DNA of 64,000 nucleotides, from positions 49,498,600-49,562,599 of the forward strand of contig OX359266.1 of assembly GCA_947179155.2 (NCBI GenBank), in the 5' to 3' direction. Of this stretch, positions 47,481-59,018 are shown piece after piece. Made by a program: the position numbers and the translations under genes. Under the pieces are notes generated by a model. That model was not told the DNA's origin, did not search any database, and saw only the letters and a program-made list of their open reading frames with translations. Numbering within the stretch: the stretch's first letter is position 1; each line of letters starts with the position of its first letter. This DNA comes from Hedera helix. Taxonomy: Eukaryota; Streptophyta; Magnoliopsida; Apiales; Araliaceae.

Positions 47481-48219
47481 TAGAAACTCTTTAAGGTTTA
47501 CTATGTTTGGAACATGGAAAACAAGTTATGGTACATCAAAATAAAACAAAATACTTACATTTTTTTTTAGGTACTTAAGCGGCCATACTTGTAATATCCT
47601 TTTCATTTATAGGGGATAAGAAAATCTTATCAAGTAGAATATCATGAAATAGTAGCGCGAAGCTGTATTTGCATTACTCTTTCTATCCCACAAAAAAATG
47701 GAGTCCAAATTTGACTTTTAGTTAATTTGCAAAGTCATAAAATTAAAATTCGATCAATTTATTTAAATTTAGTTAATAAAATTATTATAACTATAAAGTA
47801 TGTTAAACATTTTACTAATTACAAAACTTCTTCCTCCATTTGTTTAACAAAAGAGTCACATTTGCTCTGGACATGTTGAACAATTTAACTAAGCAAGCCT
47901 CGTTTGTGAGCATGAGCAAAACCAAAGAAATGGAGAGACAAAAGGATGTGTAACAGATCGATAAGTCATGATTTGAGAAAACTTTAAGTTTCTTAAATCA
48001 AATCCATCAATAATAAATATTTTCCAGCCACTAAAGATTTGCATAGGGAATTGATACAAACAAAAGTGATAGGTTCCACAAGTTTTCTCTTATGTAATCA
48101 CTTATGTAAGAGAGAACTTGTAAAAATACAAATTTTTATTTGTGAAAATAATGATTTTCTCTAACTAATATTCAATGAATTATGTACAAAAAAATATGTA
48201 TCATCACTTGTTCTCTAGA

Positions 48220-49482
48220 TCAATCTCTCATTCGAGATGGATATGAAGAAATTAGACTCATTGGTACACATGCAGAGTTCTTCCAAGCCCTTGCATGCAG
48301 TTTAAGAATCTCACTAGCTTTCTCCTTAATCTTACTCCCGCAATCCACTTGCATCACCAAACACAACTTTACCACAACTCCAAGCTGCAACATCTCCTGA
48401 ACAACTCTCGAACTACTCCCCGAAAACTTGGCAATGGAAAGTAAAATCCTCACTCCACTATCATTCGCCACATTCGAAACCCTAAGTATCTTTTTCGACA
48501 CAACAGCTAATCCCGCTCCATGCTTCAAAAACTCGGCCCTTCCTTCCGCGCATTGGCACAGTTGGTCCAACACCACTAGCACCATCACACAAATCCTCCT
48601 TTCCGAAGAATGATCTAGAAGAAAATCAATCATGAGAGAAACCGCACCGGCCTCAACCGCCTTCACCCGGTTCCGACCTGCTGGACAAATATTTATAAGT
48701 AGCTGCAATGCAGCTTTTGAAACCTTGTGTGATATTTGACCACGCAGAACCTGAACAAGGTCATAAAACAATTCGCGCCTTAAATTTATGATTTGCATAG
48801 GATTTGCCACTTTGAGGATTGATTTTAGTAATAGTATGGAGTAAGTGCGAGATTCATAGTTTTCGCCTTGCATGACATGCATTAAGGACTCGATAAATTC
48901 ACCATTTTCATCAATGAGGGATTTAAGGCTTGTTTCAGATAGTTGCAGGTGAAAGAGGATGCTTAGTGCTTCATCCTCGGGTTTTGTCATCTCAAATTCG
49001 CCGTCGTAGTTTACTTCATTGGATGATATTTTATTGGCCGTGTTTGTTATGATTGAAGCTAAGAACTCGGCTGCACCGGCTGATTCCATGTGACGCTTGT
49101 TGGACCCGTTTTCAGAGGCGAGGGATTTGAGCCTTCGAAGGCACTGCATTTGTAAGTTTGGAGATTTGGAGTTATTGAGGAGTTGGAGAATTTGGGGTTT
49201 GCTTATTGGAGGCTTGGGGGTTGGGATTCTGTCGATGCCGTATGATGCGTTGAGGGTGCACCATGACTGAATGAGACGGCGTAGTGTGTGATTTGGGGTC
49301 AACTGATCGGTATCTGAAAGGGTTTGCTTGGTCATTGGGCAGTTGTTGTTTTTCTCGGAGAATATCCATTTCTCGATGCTAGTGCGATCGTAGGTTATGC
49401 CTGTTGAGAGTATCACGGGGTCTTTCATGATTTCTAGTGAAATGGGGCAAAGAAAGTATGTAGGAACTTCAATTTCGTCCAT
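48220..49482 (-). CDS. U-box E3 ubiquitin ligase, PUB22/23/24-like, copy 2
   Basis: Intronless, 420 aa, the paralogue of the gene at 32649-33923. U-box residues about 7-82 are the same as in copy 1, and the ARM-repeat part is nearly the same. The C-terminus (SACVPMSLISSYPSR) resembles the usual family end, so this copy keeps the ancestral tail. Differences such as Val for Glu in RICVMVLVVL and Val for Ala in GVVVKLCL look derived here, while copy 1 has its own change (Arg for Ser in EDEALRIL), so both have drifted. The expected role is ubiquitination of immune and stress-signalling proteins. The upstream DNA is conserved with copy 1 for about 1 kb, then interrupted by two private insertions. 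Confidence 0.94.
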   Translation of the reverse strand: MDEIEVPTYFLCPISLEIMKDPVILSTGITYDRTSIEKWIFSEKNNNCPMTKQTLSDTDQLTPNHTLRRLIQSWCTLNASYGIDRIPTPKPPISKPQILQLLNNSKSPNLQMQCLRRLKSLASENGSNKRHMESAGAAEFLASIITNTANKISSNEVNYDGEFEMTKPEDEALSILFHLQLSETSLKSLIDENGEFIESLMHVMQGENYESRTYSILLLKSILKVANPMQIINLRRELFYDLVQVLRGQISHKVSKAALQLLINICPAGRNRVKAVEAGAVSLMIDFLLDHSSERRICVMVLVVLDQLCQCAEGRAEFLKHGAGLAVVSKKILRVSNVANDSGVRILLSIAKFSGSSSRVVQEMLQLGVVVKLCLVMQVDCGSKIKEKASEILKLHARAWKNSACVPMSLISSYPSRMRD

Positions 49483-49648
49483 TTAATTTGAATAAGAAAT
49501 TTAGATTGAGACTTGAGCTCTAAAGTAGTAGAGTATATTTCAAAAGAATTTGGGACAAGCTAGAAAGGTTTGATATGTTGAAAGTTGAGAAGGTAGATGA
49601 AGAAGCTGTATGGGAGTTTGAGGTGATTAGGAGTAGTATAGAGGCTTT

Positions 49649-49657
49649 GCTTTTATA
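49649..49657 (-). promoter_or_regulatory. TATA box of PUB copy 2
   Basis: The minus strand reads TATAAAAGC about 165 bp upstream of the ATG at 49482, the same as in copy 1. Confidence 0.6.
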
Positions 49658-50505
49658 CGCGGAGGAGAGAGAAATTGAAATCCAACGTGCGAAAGTCAAA
49701 ACACGCAAAAACGGAGTGTAGAGGGAGAGAGAGTCAGTGAGTGGCAGAAAGAAGACTTTTCTAAGGGGTGTACGAAATGCTCAACAAAGACAACTTTACC
49801 TGGTCGACATCTAGTGGGAAATTGTAGTATTTTGCTTAATTTGACTCTCTCTCCCTCTCGAAAGGAAAAGGAAAGATAAGGGATTCTTCTCTCTCTAAGT
49901 CGTGCTTAATTTTATAATTTACTACCTTGTAAATCTAGCTTACTGCCGGCAACTATGGGGTGGTTGCAAATTTATTTTTTTGGTCCAACTTTGGCTGATA
50001 TTTTAAGACTCACACTCTTATCTTATACTTTTTCTTACTAGAATGTTTCCAACTCTATTCACCCGTATATTTTTATCTGGATCTATATACTTAATGGGTT
50101 ATATATTATTATTATTATAACGATTTTTTAGTGCAAAATGTGAATCTCAATAGTACCCTTTTATATATTATTGATAAATCTCTCTAAATTGGGATGTCGA
50201 ATGCTTGTTAAAATTAATTATGTCACAGTCAATCTGTTTTAACAGATGAGGAAATGGTATGTGAAAAATTATATTTACATCAAACTGATCACCTTATACA
50301 AATTATATGATTTTAATAGGTGAAATAACAAAACTGAATTAGTCGTTTTAGAGACTGAGCACGAACAAGTTGATTCACAATGTCTTGTATACCCCACTTA
50401 GTCCATTAATCCATTAATCAATATATGAAGATGGTTGATCACATTTCACTTATTTCAAATTTTCTGCCAACCAAAGCGAGCTCAATTAATTAACTTATAG
50501 TGGAC

Positions 50506-51327
50506 CGTAAACTCTCAGACAATCGAAAAATTGGAACATAATAATTTGACACGATTTGTTCTTGTCTTTAAGGTGTTTATTGTTCTTTATCACTAAAATT
50601 TGCTAAAAACTATAGACAATATACCTCTAAGATATATGTCAAATCTATATATTTTCAATGTAATAGCAACTCACTAATGAAAACCACCTATATATTTTCA
50701 ATGTGATAACAACTCATAAATAAAAACTTTTTGTTTGCTGCTTTGTAAAGGTTGAAAAATATATAGAAAAAAAAAACTTTTTTAAAACTAAAATATGCAA
50801 TTTATTCAAAGCAACTGTTACAGAGTTAATTCTGTAATATAAATCGAATTGATCACAATTCAGTTTAATTATTGAATCAGGTGAATCATTTGAGCTCTAT
50901 CTAAAAAGTGTGTCTAAAGTGCCAATGCGACGCGATTGCACTCGGCCCCAGGCTGCAGTGCAGTCGCCGGTGGGTGGTGCTTGGCACCACGTCATTGTGA
51001 CCCAATCCAAACATTCCTTTTAGTATCACAAGTAAATCAAACTATTCCACTTATGCTTATAAAATATTAAATAGTTTTAATTCGTATCGATATGAGACTT
51101 AAAGAAAGTAGTTTTGCAAACAACAATGAATCTTGTCATATACTTCACTTTGAATATAATTAACATACAATATATAATTCTTACTTGAATAATATTTTGT
51201 TCTCTCTTACTCTCCTTTTAGTAGACTATCAAATGCACTTTTAATTTAATTTAAATTCAATCAACTAATGAGTCTAAATTAAACCCAAAATTAATCAAAA
51301 CTCATAAAATAAAATGTGCAATTTAAC
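50506..51327. mobile_element. 822-bp insertion with 9-bp target duplication, no terminal repeats seen
   Basis: ATAGTGGAC stands on both sides (50497-50505, 51328-51336), while unit 1 has one ATAGTGTAC at 34974-34982 and no insert. A 9-bp duplication fits Mutator-like elements, but the ends (CGTAAACTCTC and GCAATTTAAC) are not inverted repeats. A GC-rich patch near 50930-50995 contrasts with AT-rich DNA around it and may be captured sequence. No protein frame. Confidence 0.72.
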
Positions 51328-52208
51328 ATAGTGGACTACTTATGTGATGACAACAAGATATTGATCTTCTTCAAGAAAGGCTAGTTGTGGTTGGCTCGAT
51401 ATCAATCGGCATGGAGCCATTCAAATGCAGGAGGCAGGCAAATATTATACGTACTTACATGCTAGCTAGTTCTATTATTTGGCGGTAAACCTTAATCCAC
51501 CATTTGCAGATTCGGCTACTTACACCTACGAATGATCCCAGTTGACCTTGTATCAAACTAATTTTATACTTGAACTCAGGGACAGATCCATGTTTTGGCT
51601 TACTTGGGCAAGTGCCCCGATAGCTGATAGCAGCAACAAAGGAAGTTCTGGTGGCCAGCGGGAAGTTCTCTTCTTCTCTTCCGCCAGGTGATCGGCTGCT
51701 CTGCAAATTAGGTAATTTTTTTTTTAAACTATCATGAAACGACGTCGTTTCATTTAGTTAAAAAAAAATAAATGCAAAACCTAGCCGTAACATCATTCAC
51801 CATTCCCAACCACAGCAACATCATTTTCACCATTCCCAGTTACAACTCGCAAGCCTGCATCACTGCTGCACTGCACTAGCCATTCCAACTTCCAAGAGTC
51901 GTTCGCGCCCCGCAACAGCCCTTGCCGGTTGCCGGCCTGCCGCTGCGTCTCTCTTCCTCAACCTCCTGCGATCCTGCCAGCTGCCGCCTCTCTCTTCCTG
52001 TCACGCAATCACCGGCTCACCAGTCATCGCCCACCGGTCACGCAGCTATCTCCACTCTTCACTATCCAGGCTCCAATTTGAGCCTTTGATATCAGTACTC
52101 AGTAGACAAGCAGCAATAGGAAATATAATCATATTACATAGATGCTAATTATTTTTGTAATGTTTTGTAAAATTATAATGTTTAGGAAATAAGATTGATT
52201 ATTAAGTT

Positions 52209-52400
52209 GAATTTATTTTTTAATTGATAGGGGTTTGTACGTTTATTAATCTATTTTGTTCTGAATTTGTGATGATTTAGGCATGTTAACTTGAATTTAT
52301 TTTTTTATTGATAGGAATTTAGGCATGCCTAAATCATCACAAATTCAGAACAAAATAGATTAATAAACCTACAAACCCCTATTAATTAATAAATAAATTC
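52209..52400. repeat. 77-bp inverted repeat in the hAT leader
   Basis: The arm at 52209-52285 (GAATTTATTTT to GATTTAGGCATG) returns inverted at 52324-52400, with a partial third copy in the short spacer. It precedes the transposase start and could form a hairpin in its transcript. Confidence 0.8.
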
Positions 52401-52420
52401 AGGTTAATTGGTTAATTCAT

Positions 52421-54219
52421 ATGGAGAAACACTTTCTTAAAAGGCCAAATGGGCCGAGTCGTGAAACAAATCTAAGTAGTTCAACTAATCCGGGGTAGTC
52501 CTATTAATCCGAGTAGTCCAAAGAGAATTAAGTTAGATGAAATCTTGGTCAATCTTCCTGCAGACCTATACTTCGACCTCCAATATTAGGTTATGATCCT
52601 AATTTTCGAGATGAAATTCGAAGAGCATATCTACAAAAGGCTCCTTGTCAACCAAGAGATCACAATTTCCCACAAACCAATAAAAGACGATTTATCCCGA
52701 GGTGGTTTGATGAATATGAATATCGTGATATCTCCATAAAGGAGCAAATGGCGATAATGCTTTGTTATGTAAATAACCATGGGCAAGTAATTGAAAGGTT
52801 TATGGGAGTCCAACATGTTAGTGACACCATTTCGGAGTCACTAAAGAAGTCTGTTGATCAATTATTTTCTATATTAGACTTAAGTATGTCTATGCTACAC
52901 TGTCAAGGTTATGATGGGGGTAGTAATATGAAAAGTGAGTTCAATGATCTTAAGAGCATTATTTTGAAAGAACATCCTTGTGCATTTTATGTTCATTGTT
53001 TTGCACATCAACTTCAATTAGAACTTGTGGTCGTGGCAAAGGGAAATATTGAGATTGTCACTTTTTTCTTATTGGTTAATATGGTGATCAATATTGTTGG
53101 AGTATCGTGTAAGCGACGAGATGCACTTAGAGATCAATTACAAAAGGAACTTTCGGATGCTCTTAAAAATGATTATATTGTAACGGGGAAAGGCTTAAAT
53201 CAAGAAACTAGTCTTAAGCGACCCGGTGATACACGTTGGGGATCACATTATGGTACTTTGCTTAGTATCATTTCAATGTTCAAATCCGTGGTGAAAATTC
53301 TTGAGTTGATTGTTGATGATGGTTACATTAATAATTTGGGTGAAACAAATAAGTCATTAAAAGATATCCAAACTTTTGAGTTTGCTTCCCTCTATTTTTG
53401 ATGAGATCTATTTTAGGAGTCACAAATTGTTTGTCACAAGCATTACAAAGGAAAGATCAAGATCTTGTCAATGCAATGCATTTAGTCCAAACTTCTAAGG
53501 AAGAACTACAACACATTAGGGATAATGGATTTGATGATTTGCTTGATTAAGTTTCTAGTTTTTGTGGGGAACATGATATTATGGTTCCTTTAATGGATGC
53601 GTCATTTGTACCTCGAGGGAGATCAAGACGTAGAGCTCGCGTCGTAACAAACCTCCATCATTATCATGTGAACTATTTCATGGCCGTGATTGATAAAGTA
53701 CTTCAAGAGTTGAATCATCACTTCAATGAGGTAAATACTTAGTTGCTTATTTATATGGCATGTTTGAGCCCAAATGATTCATTTCGAGCTTTTGACAAAC
53801 CAAAGCTTGTTAAGTTTGCCAATTTTTATCCTTAAGACTTCTCAAGGAGAGACATTTTAGAACTTGAAGATCAACTTGCGGTTTATGTTCGGGATATGCA
53901 TAGAAGTGGTGAGTTCTCTCAATTGCAAGGAATTGGTAGTCTTGCAAAAAAATTGGTGGAGAGAGGGAAACATAGAGCATATAATCATGTTTATAAGCTT
54001 GTTACATTAGCTTTAGTATTACCGGTGGCAACTATTTCAGTGGAGAGAGCCTTTTCCGCTATGAAGATCATTAAAAGTCCACTTCGAAATAGAATGAGAG
54101 ATCAATGGTTGACTGATAGCTTGATTGTTTATATTGAAAAAGATGTTCTTGCTTGTGTTAATAACGAAACCATAGTGCGATGTTTTCACGAAATGAAAAC
54201 TCGCTATGGGCAATTGTAG
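52421..54219 (+). pseudogene. hAT transposase (TTF-zinc-finger/DUF4371 type), broken
   Basis: A start-like ATG at 52421 (MEKHFLKRPNGPSRE) runs into a stop near 52496. After a frame change a long frame covers about 52548-53401, with YDPNFRDEIRRAYLQ, PRWFDEYE, then YRDISIKEQMA, HCQGYDGGSNM, HCFAHQLQLEL and RPGDTRWGSHYG. The direct step from WFDEYE to YRDISIKEQ means that the stretch of the family normally between them, with most of the zinc-finger and DUF4371 part, is deleted. More stops occur in 53401-53895. The final frame 53896-54219 is the hAT dimerisation domain (LPVATISVERAFSAMKIIK, RNRMRDQW). It cannot make a full transposase. Confidence 0.88.
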
Positions 54220-54310
54220 TTTGTATGTTTTTATTTTCATGAATGATAATAGTCTCGTTAAAGCTTTTTTCCAGCTGAAAAAAATTCCTGGATCTGTCCC
54301 TGCTTGAACT

Positions 54311-57300
54311 AATACCCATTCTTCTTATATACATACGAGAGAACTCAAAGTCGTTTAATTTCTTTTGGAATTAAACCACTTCTGTATCTTTCTTGTACTA
54401 TGCATCTTAATTATTGAATATGCATTACAAGCTTTTTATATAGTTTCATTATATAGTGTCTTTTGACCTTTCATCAAAAGTTAGCTTTTAATTTTAATTT
54501 TTAAAATCACGGGTATCCAAAAAAATTGCATGGATGGATTAATTGTCGCATTTTAGACAAAAATATGTACAACAATTTGAAAAACTAAAATTTAAAGTGT
54601 GCAAAATATCCACAAATATTAAGCATGTAGTATAATTGCTTATAAGCTGATAACAACATTCTAAGTTATATGGATTGTCAAAAGATCAAGCGAAAAACTC
54701 GTACATCATTAAGCGAAAAATTCCTGTACTATTATAATTGTAGGCAAAAAAATCCCGTACCTTACTAGAGTTAGGGTTCGTAATAATAATGGATGCGAGA
54801 AATTCGCAAAGAATATGGAATCAATTGAAAGATTGGAGATGAGAGAAGAACCGGTGAGTAATTACCAGAGTAACACGTGACAAAACTCTTGGAATTACGG
54901 CATAATCGTTGGTGTCTGAGAGTCGTGACAAATGTTTCGAGTAAATTCAAGATGGGCAACACCAATACTTTTGTTCACTCGATACAGAATTGATCACAAG
55001 TTCTCAATTCTTTCAAACTTTTTATTTGTTTTGAGAGAGAGGGAGAGAGAGCTTTTAGGTGGCAAAGATCTTCAAGTGCTAAAAAGTCCCTTCACTTGTC
55101 AAGTGAAGGGCTATTTATAGGGTCTAGATCATGTGTCAGACACATGTCAAAAGAAAAAATTTCAGAAATACCCTTAATGACAAGAAAATTTCTGAAATAC
55201 TCTTGGTTATTCAGATAATACCCAAATCATCCAATTATTCTAGCTATCAATCTAATCTCTCAACCGATTTCCATCATGCGTTGTTCCCACAAATCTTCTG
55301 CCTTGGAACTCATGACAACACCTCTCAGATCATGTTTTCAAGATTTTTATTGTTAAATTAAGAAAATCATACAAAATAATTTTATTGTCAGAAAATCCTA
55401 AAAAAATGTATCACGAAGCGGGCGGAGACCAACCTTAGAGAGGTGAACCCTAGGGGTCCCGCTCTTCTTCCGTTGCGTTTTGTTTGTTTCGTTTTTTCTT
55501 GTTCGATTTTTGTCTGTTTTTCTCGATTCTCGCTTATATGAAAAGTTATCTTGTCATATAGAAGTTAAAGATGATCATTTTTAAGTCTTTTACAAGTTTA
55601 CTTGGTTTCGAACTCACTATTTATTCGTTGTACAACTTGAAACACATTCGGGATAAATTTCGGGAGACCAAACATCAAACGAGTCCTAAATAATCAACCC
55701 CTTGGGGCGAAATCTAGGGGAGGCGAACCCTAATCTTTTTCAGTCTTCGTTCGTTCGTTTGTTGTCTGTTTGTTAGTTATTCGTTATTCATTATTTTTGT
55801 TCTAGTTCACTCAATGTGAACCCTAATTTATTTATGGGTTCACAATAAATAACAAATTAAATATAAAAAATTGATATTTTCTAAAAAAAAATGATAATTC
55901 TACAAAACTCATTTCACATTAATAAAAAATGAGACCCACATTTACGTGATCAACATTTGTGAAAATATCATATTTTTCTTATGAAAATTGATAATAATTC
56001 ACTAAAGATATGGTCATTGTCAGATCATGTATTAACCAGTTCTATAAAATTTAATGCTATTTAAAATCACGGCATGCGTACCTTGTATATATGAACTATA
56101 TACAATTTTGCTTGTTCAGTTTTTCATAAATTGATGTAATATATGACTGAGATAATTAAGCTGAATATCCTCTCAAGAATAAAAATATACATCGAGATTG
56201 TGTTGAATATTGAATTAGTGACAGGCGGAGGACGGTTCAACACAAGAAGTGATATTTGAGACGAGTAGACAATTTGTAACGCAGGTGATAACTACTACTA
56301 CTCGATGAGACGTCGAACATATATTAGAACTCATCATACAATATATATATATATATAACAATTATTCTCTCCGTTTTCAAAAGATCGTTTAAAAATATAA
56401 TTTTTTTTATTCTCAAAAAGATGATTAAAAGTATATAAAATAAAAAGTATGCGGGTTCATTAGTATAACAAAATAAAGGTAGTCATCATTTTATGTATTG
56501 TATAGAGTGGATAAATTTAAATTTAAATTTTTATCTTTCCTCTAATTTATATATATATATTTTTTAATTTGTATGAAAATATATTTTAATTTAGTTATCA
56601 TTTTGAGAAACGGAGGGAGTATATTTTATCAAGCTAAATTGTAAAGACAAGTTGTATATGTCAGAAGAGATCAGTGTGTAGATGATATATGTGTAATTTG
56701 GCACATGTAACTACTTGTTCATTTCTTTTTGGGTTGTCTGGATTTAAGAACGTATAGGAACCAAATACAATTTACAATTACGAGTACATACTTCTGACTT
56801 TTTTCTTTTCAGGATTTGTGATTTGTGTGACACTAATGTTTGTGCAAGAAGTAGTCGGTGAAAGAATACCATGCATTTGGAGGGTAGAGTGGTAGACTAT
56901 AATGTTTAATTTTCTCATGCTAGCTAAGTTATTTACCATATTTATATTAATATTTTCACATGCATAATGAATAATTTAATTGCACATCTATGTAAAAGTG
57001 AATCTTATTAAAATACCAAATCTCTGTATAAAAATATGAATGTCCTAATTTATTATTATTCGAAGACTAAATAACATGTTTTCTAACGTACGAATGATCA
57101 AAGAAAATTAATAATTAGTGGTGGATTTAGATCTAAGCTATATTCGGAATATGAAAAATGTAAGGAGAGAAATTTTCAAATACAATTAGACAAAAAAATC
57201 TTGCAAGGAGTATCAATCTAATATATATTTTATTCTTTAATTTTTAATGTCTTTTAAAGGTAAACAAAATAAAATTCTATCCTTTAAAAATATTTCTTGT

Positions 57301-57521
57301 CCTCACAATCCAGCGTTTTCAAATCCCAAACATGTTTAATTATTAGTACGGAGTTATTTGAAGCCCGCAATCATGATTTTATTCCTTGTATTAATTACAT
57401 GAGTGAACACGTAGCTTGTATTACAGTCAAAGAACTTCTACTTACTAAAGAATAATTACAGTTCAGTTGTGTAGAAAAAGGTCTCTAAAGCCGTGCCCTA
57501 ATAAATGTCAAATTTGAGACA
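54311..57521. other. Non-coding upstream part of unit 2
   Basis: It is collinear with 35220-38370 of unit 1. No gene was seen. It contains the Stowaway-like MITE (56367-56619) and a roughly 205-bp insertion at about 57098-57305 that unit 1 lacks and for which no clear target duplication was found. Confidence 0.5.
56367..56619. mobile_element. Stowaway-like MITE, unit 2 copy
   Basis: It begins CTCTCCGTTTTCAAAAG and ends TTTTGAGAAACGGAGGGAG, followed by TA. It is the duplicate of the element at 37250-37505 and has better-kept ends. Confidence 0.65.
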
Positions 57522-57737
57522 GGGAACTATTATTTTCACACAATTTTTAAAATTTTATTTTTTATTTATAATAATAATTTTAAAATTATCATTATATATA
57601 TATAATTATATTTTATATGTTAAAATCTTTATTATAGATCTATTACAATATTTTTTATATAAAAAATATCATTATAAATTTATAATAACAATTTTAAAAC
57701 TCTCATTATAGATAAATTCTGCGAAACTATGAGTTTC
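57522..57737. mobile_element. 216-bp AT-rich insertion with imperfect 9-bp target duplication
   Basis: TTTGAGACA (57513-57521) and TTTGAGATA (57738-57746) flank it, and unit 1 has one TTTGAGATA here. The inside has two direct copies of an AT-rich block with AATTTTAAAA. No convincing inverted ends. Confidence 0.55.
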
Positions 57738-57841
57738 TTTGAGATAGTTTTCAAATTGGATAGCAAGTCAGACAAACTACCTGTTAATGTTATCTAAAGA
57801 TTTCTTTAATACATGTATATAGGTCAAGTATATATTCCTGT

Positions 57842-58097
57842 AGATTGGATTAAGAACATACCCTCTTAAATAACATACCTAATATATTCCCTTTAGCGAC
57901 GGACCCGGCGACGGTTTGGTCCGTCGCCATAGGTTCGTCCGTCTCTAAATATTTTAGAGACGGATTTTGTTGTCCGTCTCTAAAACATTTAGCGACGGAC
58001 GAACCTATGGCGACGGACCAAACCGTCATCGGGTCCGTCGCTAAAGGGGGTATGTTAGGTATGTTGTTTAAGAGGGTATGTTCCGGAACGGCTCTCA
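57842..58097. mobile_element. Hairpin (Mutator-like) MITE with 10-bp target duplication
   Basis: ATATTCCTGT flanks it (57832-57841, 58098-58107); unit 1 lacks it. The arms at 57854 to about 57963 and about 57972 to 58083 are inverted repeats with very few differences, from GAACATACCCTCTTAAA through TTTAGCGACGGACC and CCGTCGCCATAGGTTCGTCC to the loop TTTTGTTG. The 10-bp duplication fits Mutator-type insertion. A transcript would fold into a hairpin of about 110 bp. Confidence 0.85.
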
Positions 58098-58384
58098 ATA
58101 TTCCTGTGCTGATAAGATATTTAGACCTCGTGCTTTAATTTGTTGACCTAATGATACTAAAATTAATGGCCAAGAATTATGATTAAGGAATTTGTCAAGA
58201 GTTTAATTACAATTATAAAAACTGCCTTTAGACGCTTTTATTTTACATTATACTTTTCTCACTCAAACATAGGCTAAACGGTGACCACGTACATTCAAAC
58301 AATTTTAGTAAACAAATATAATAATTTATTGTTATCTAGTGCAATTAAAACTAGTTAGATTTACCACTAGAATTAGAAGGAATC

Positions 58385-58680
58385 AACGACGCTAATATCA
58401 ATGACGGACAAAATTCGTCGCAAATGACTATTAGCGATGGTGATTCCATCGCTGAAGTGTTCCGTCGCTAATCAATTTAAGGATACAGTTAGCGATGAAT
58501 GTGAATTATTAGTGACGGCTATATTTGTCGCTGAATGTAAAAATAATCTCGACAACCTCCTTCTCGCACAATTTTTTTGCGACGGCTGTAATTTAATCAA
58601 CGACGGTTTTGTCACTCTCAGATATCATAATTAGCAACGGTGTTTTAGTGATTGTCATGTCCGTTGCTAATATCAACTAA
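58385..58680. repeat. Cluster of GCGACGG-type repeats, probably CACTA subterminal remnant
   Basis: Motifs such as AATGACGGACAAAATTCGTCG, TTCCGTCGCTAAT, TTAGTGACGGC and GCAACGGTG occur in both directions about every 30 bp, which is typical of subterminal regions of CACTA elements. A shorter version at about 38750-38830 shows that the left part predates the tandem duplication. No terminal CACTA was found. Confidence 0.55.
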
Positions 58681-58808
58681 AGTACACAAGGTCATGCAGC
58701 CCGACTCTCACTTCTCACTTCTCATATTTCAATTTCTCTTTTCTGTTCTTTTTCTTTTTTCTCATTCTCAAGTCGCGTGACCGCTCCTTCTTTCTCACCT
58801 CCGACCAC

Positions 58809-59018
58809 CTCCAACGGCGAGATGCGCAACTACTTCCGGTCACATCTGGTCATCTTCGGCAGCTTCTCCAGGTACGTTTCTCCTCCTCTTCCTCTTCTTC
58901 TCTCTTTTCCTTTCTTAAACTTTTATTCTTCTACTTCTTCCAACCGCGAGATGCGCAGTTACTTCCGGACACATCCGGCCATCTTCGGCAGCTTCTCCAG
59001 GTACCTTTCTCCTCCTCC
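58809..59018 (+). repeat. Duplicated 80-bp exon-like block with splice donor
   Basis: The blocks at 58809-58888 and 58938-59018 share GAGATGCGCA, ACTTCCGG and CATCTTCGGCAGCTTCTCCA followed by GGTAC. Both end in a good 5' splice site (CAG then GTAC) followed by CT-rich DNA. In one frame each reads REMR(N/S)YFR, then IFGSFSR. The CT-rich leader in front and the donors suggest the first exon of a gene or gene relic, duplicated in tandem. No downstream exon was recognised. Confidence 0.5.

Larger units (their letters stand above)
51577..54302 (+). mobile_element. hAT transposon with 8-bp target duplication
   Basis: The ends are CAGGGACAGATCCATG and, reverse-complemented, CAGGGACAGATCCAGG. The exact 8-bp duplication CTTGAACT flanks it (51569-51576, 54303-54310), and unit 1 has the empty site with one CTTGAACT at 35212-35219. 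It carries a broken hAT transposase gene. Confidence 0.93.
38881..58515. repeat. Segmental tandem duplication, unit 2
   Basis: This is the second copy of the unit at 24890-38880, enlarged to about 19.6 kb by insertions. The left block is about 38910-40985. The PUB block is about 47866-58515. Between them are an extra copy of the 35640-36000 block, a CACTA complex and low-complexity AT DNA. Insertions absent from unit 1 are at 41056, 41587, 50506, 51577, about 57098, 57522 and 57842. Confidence 0.85.
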
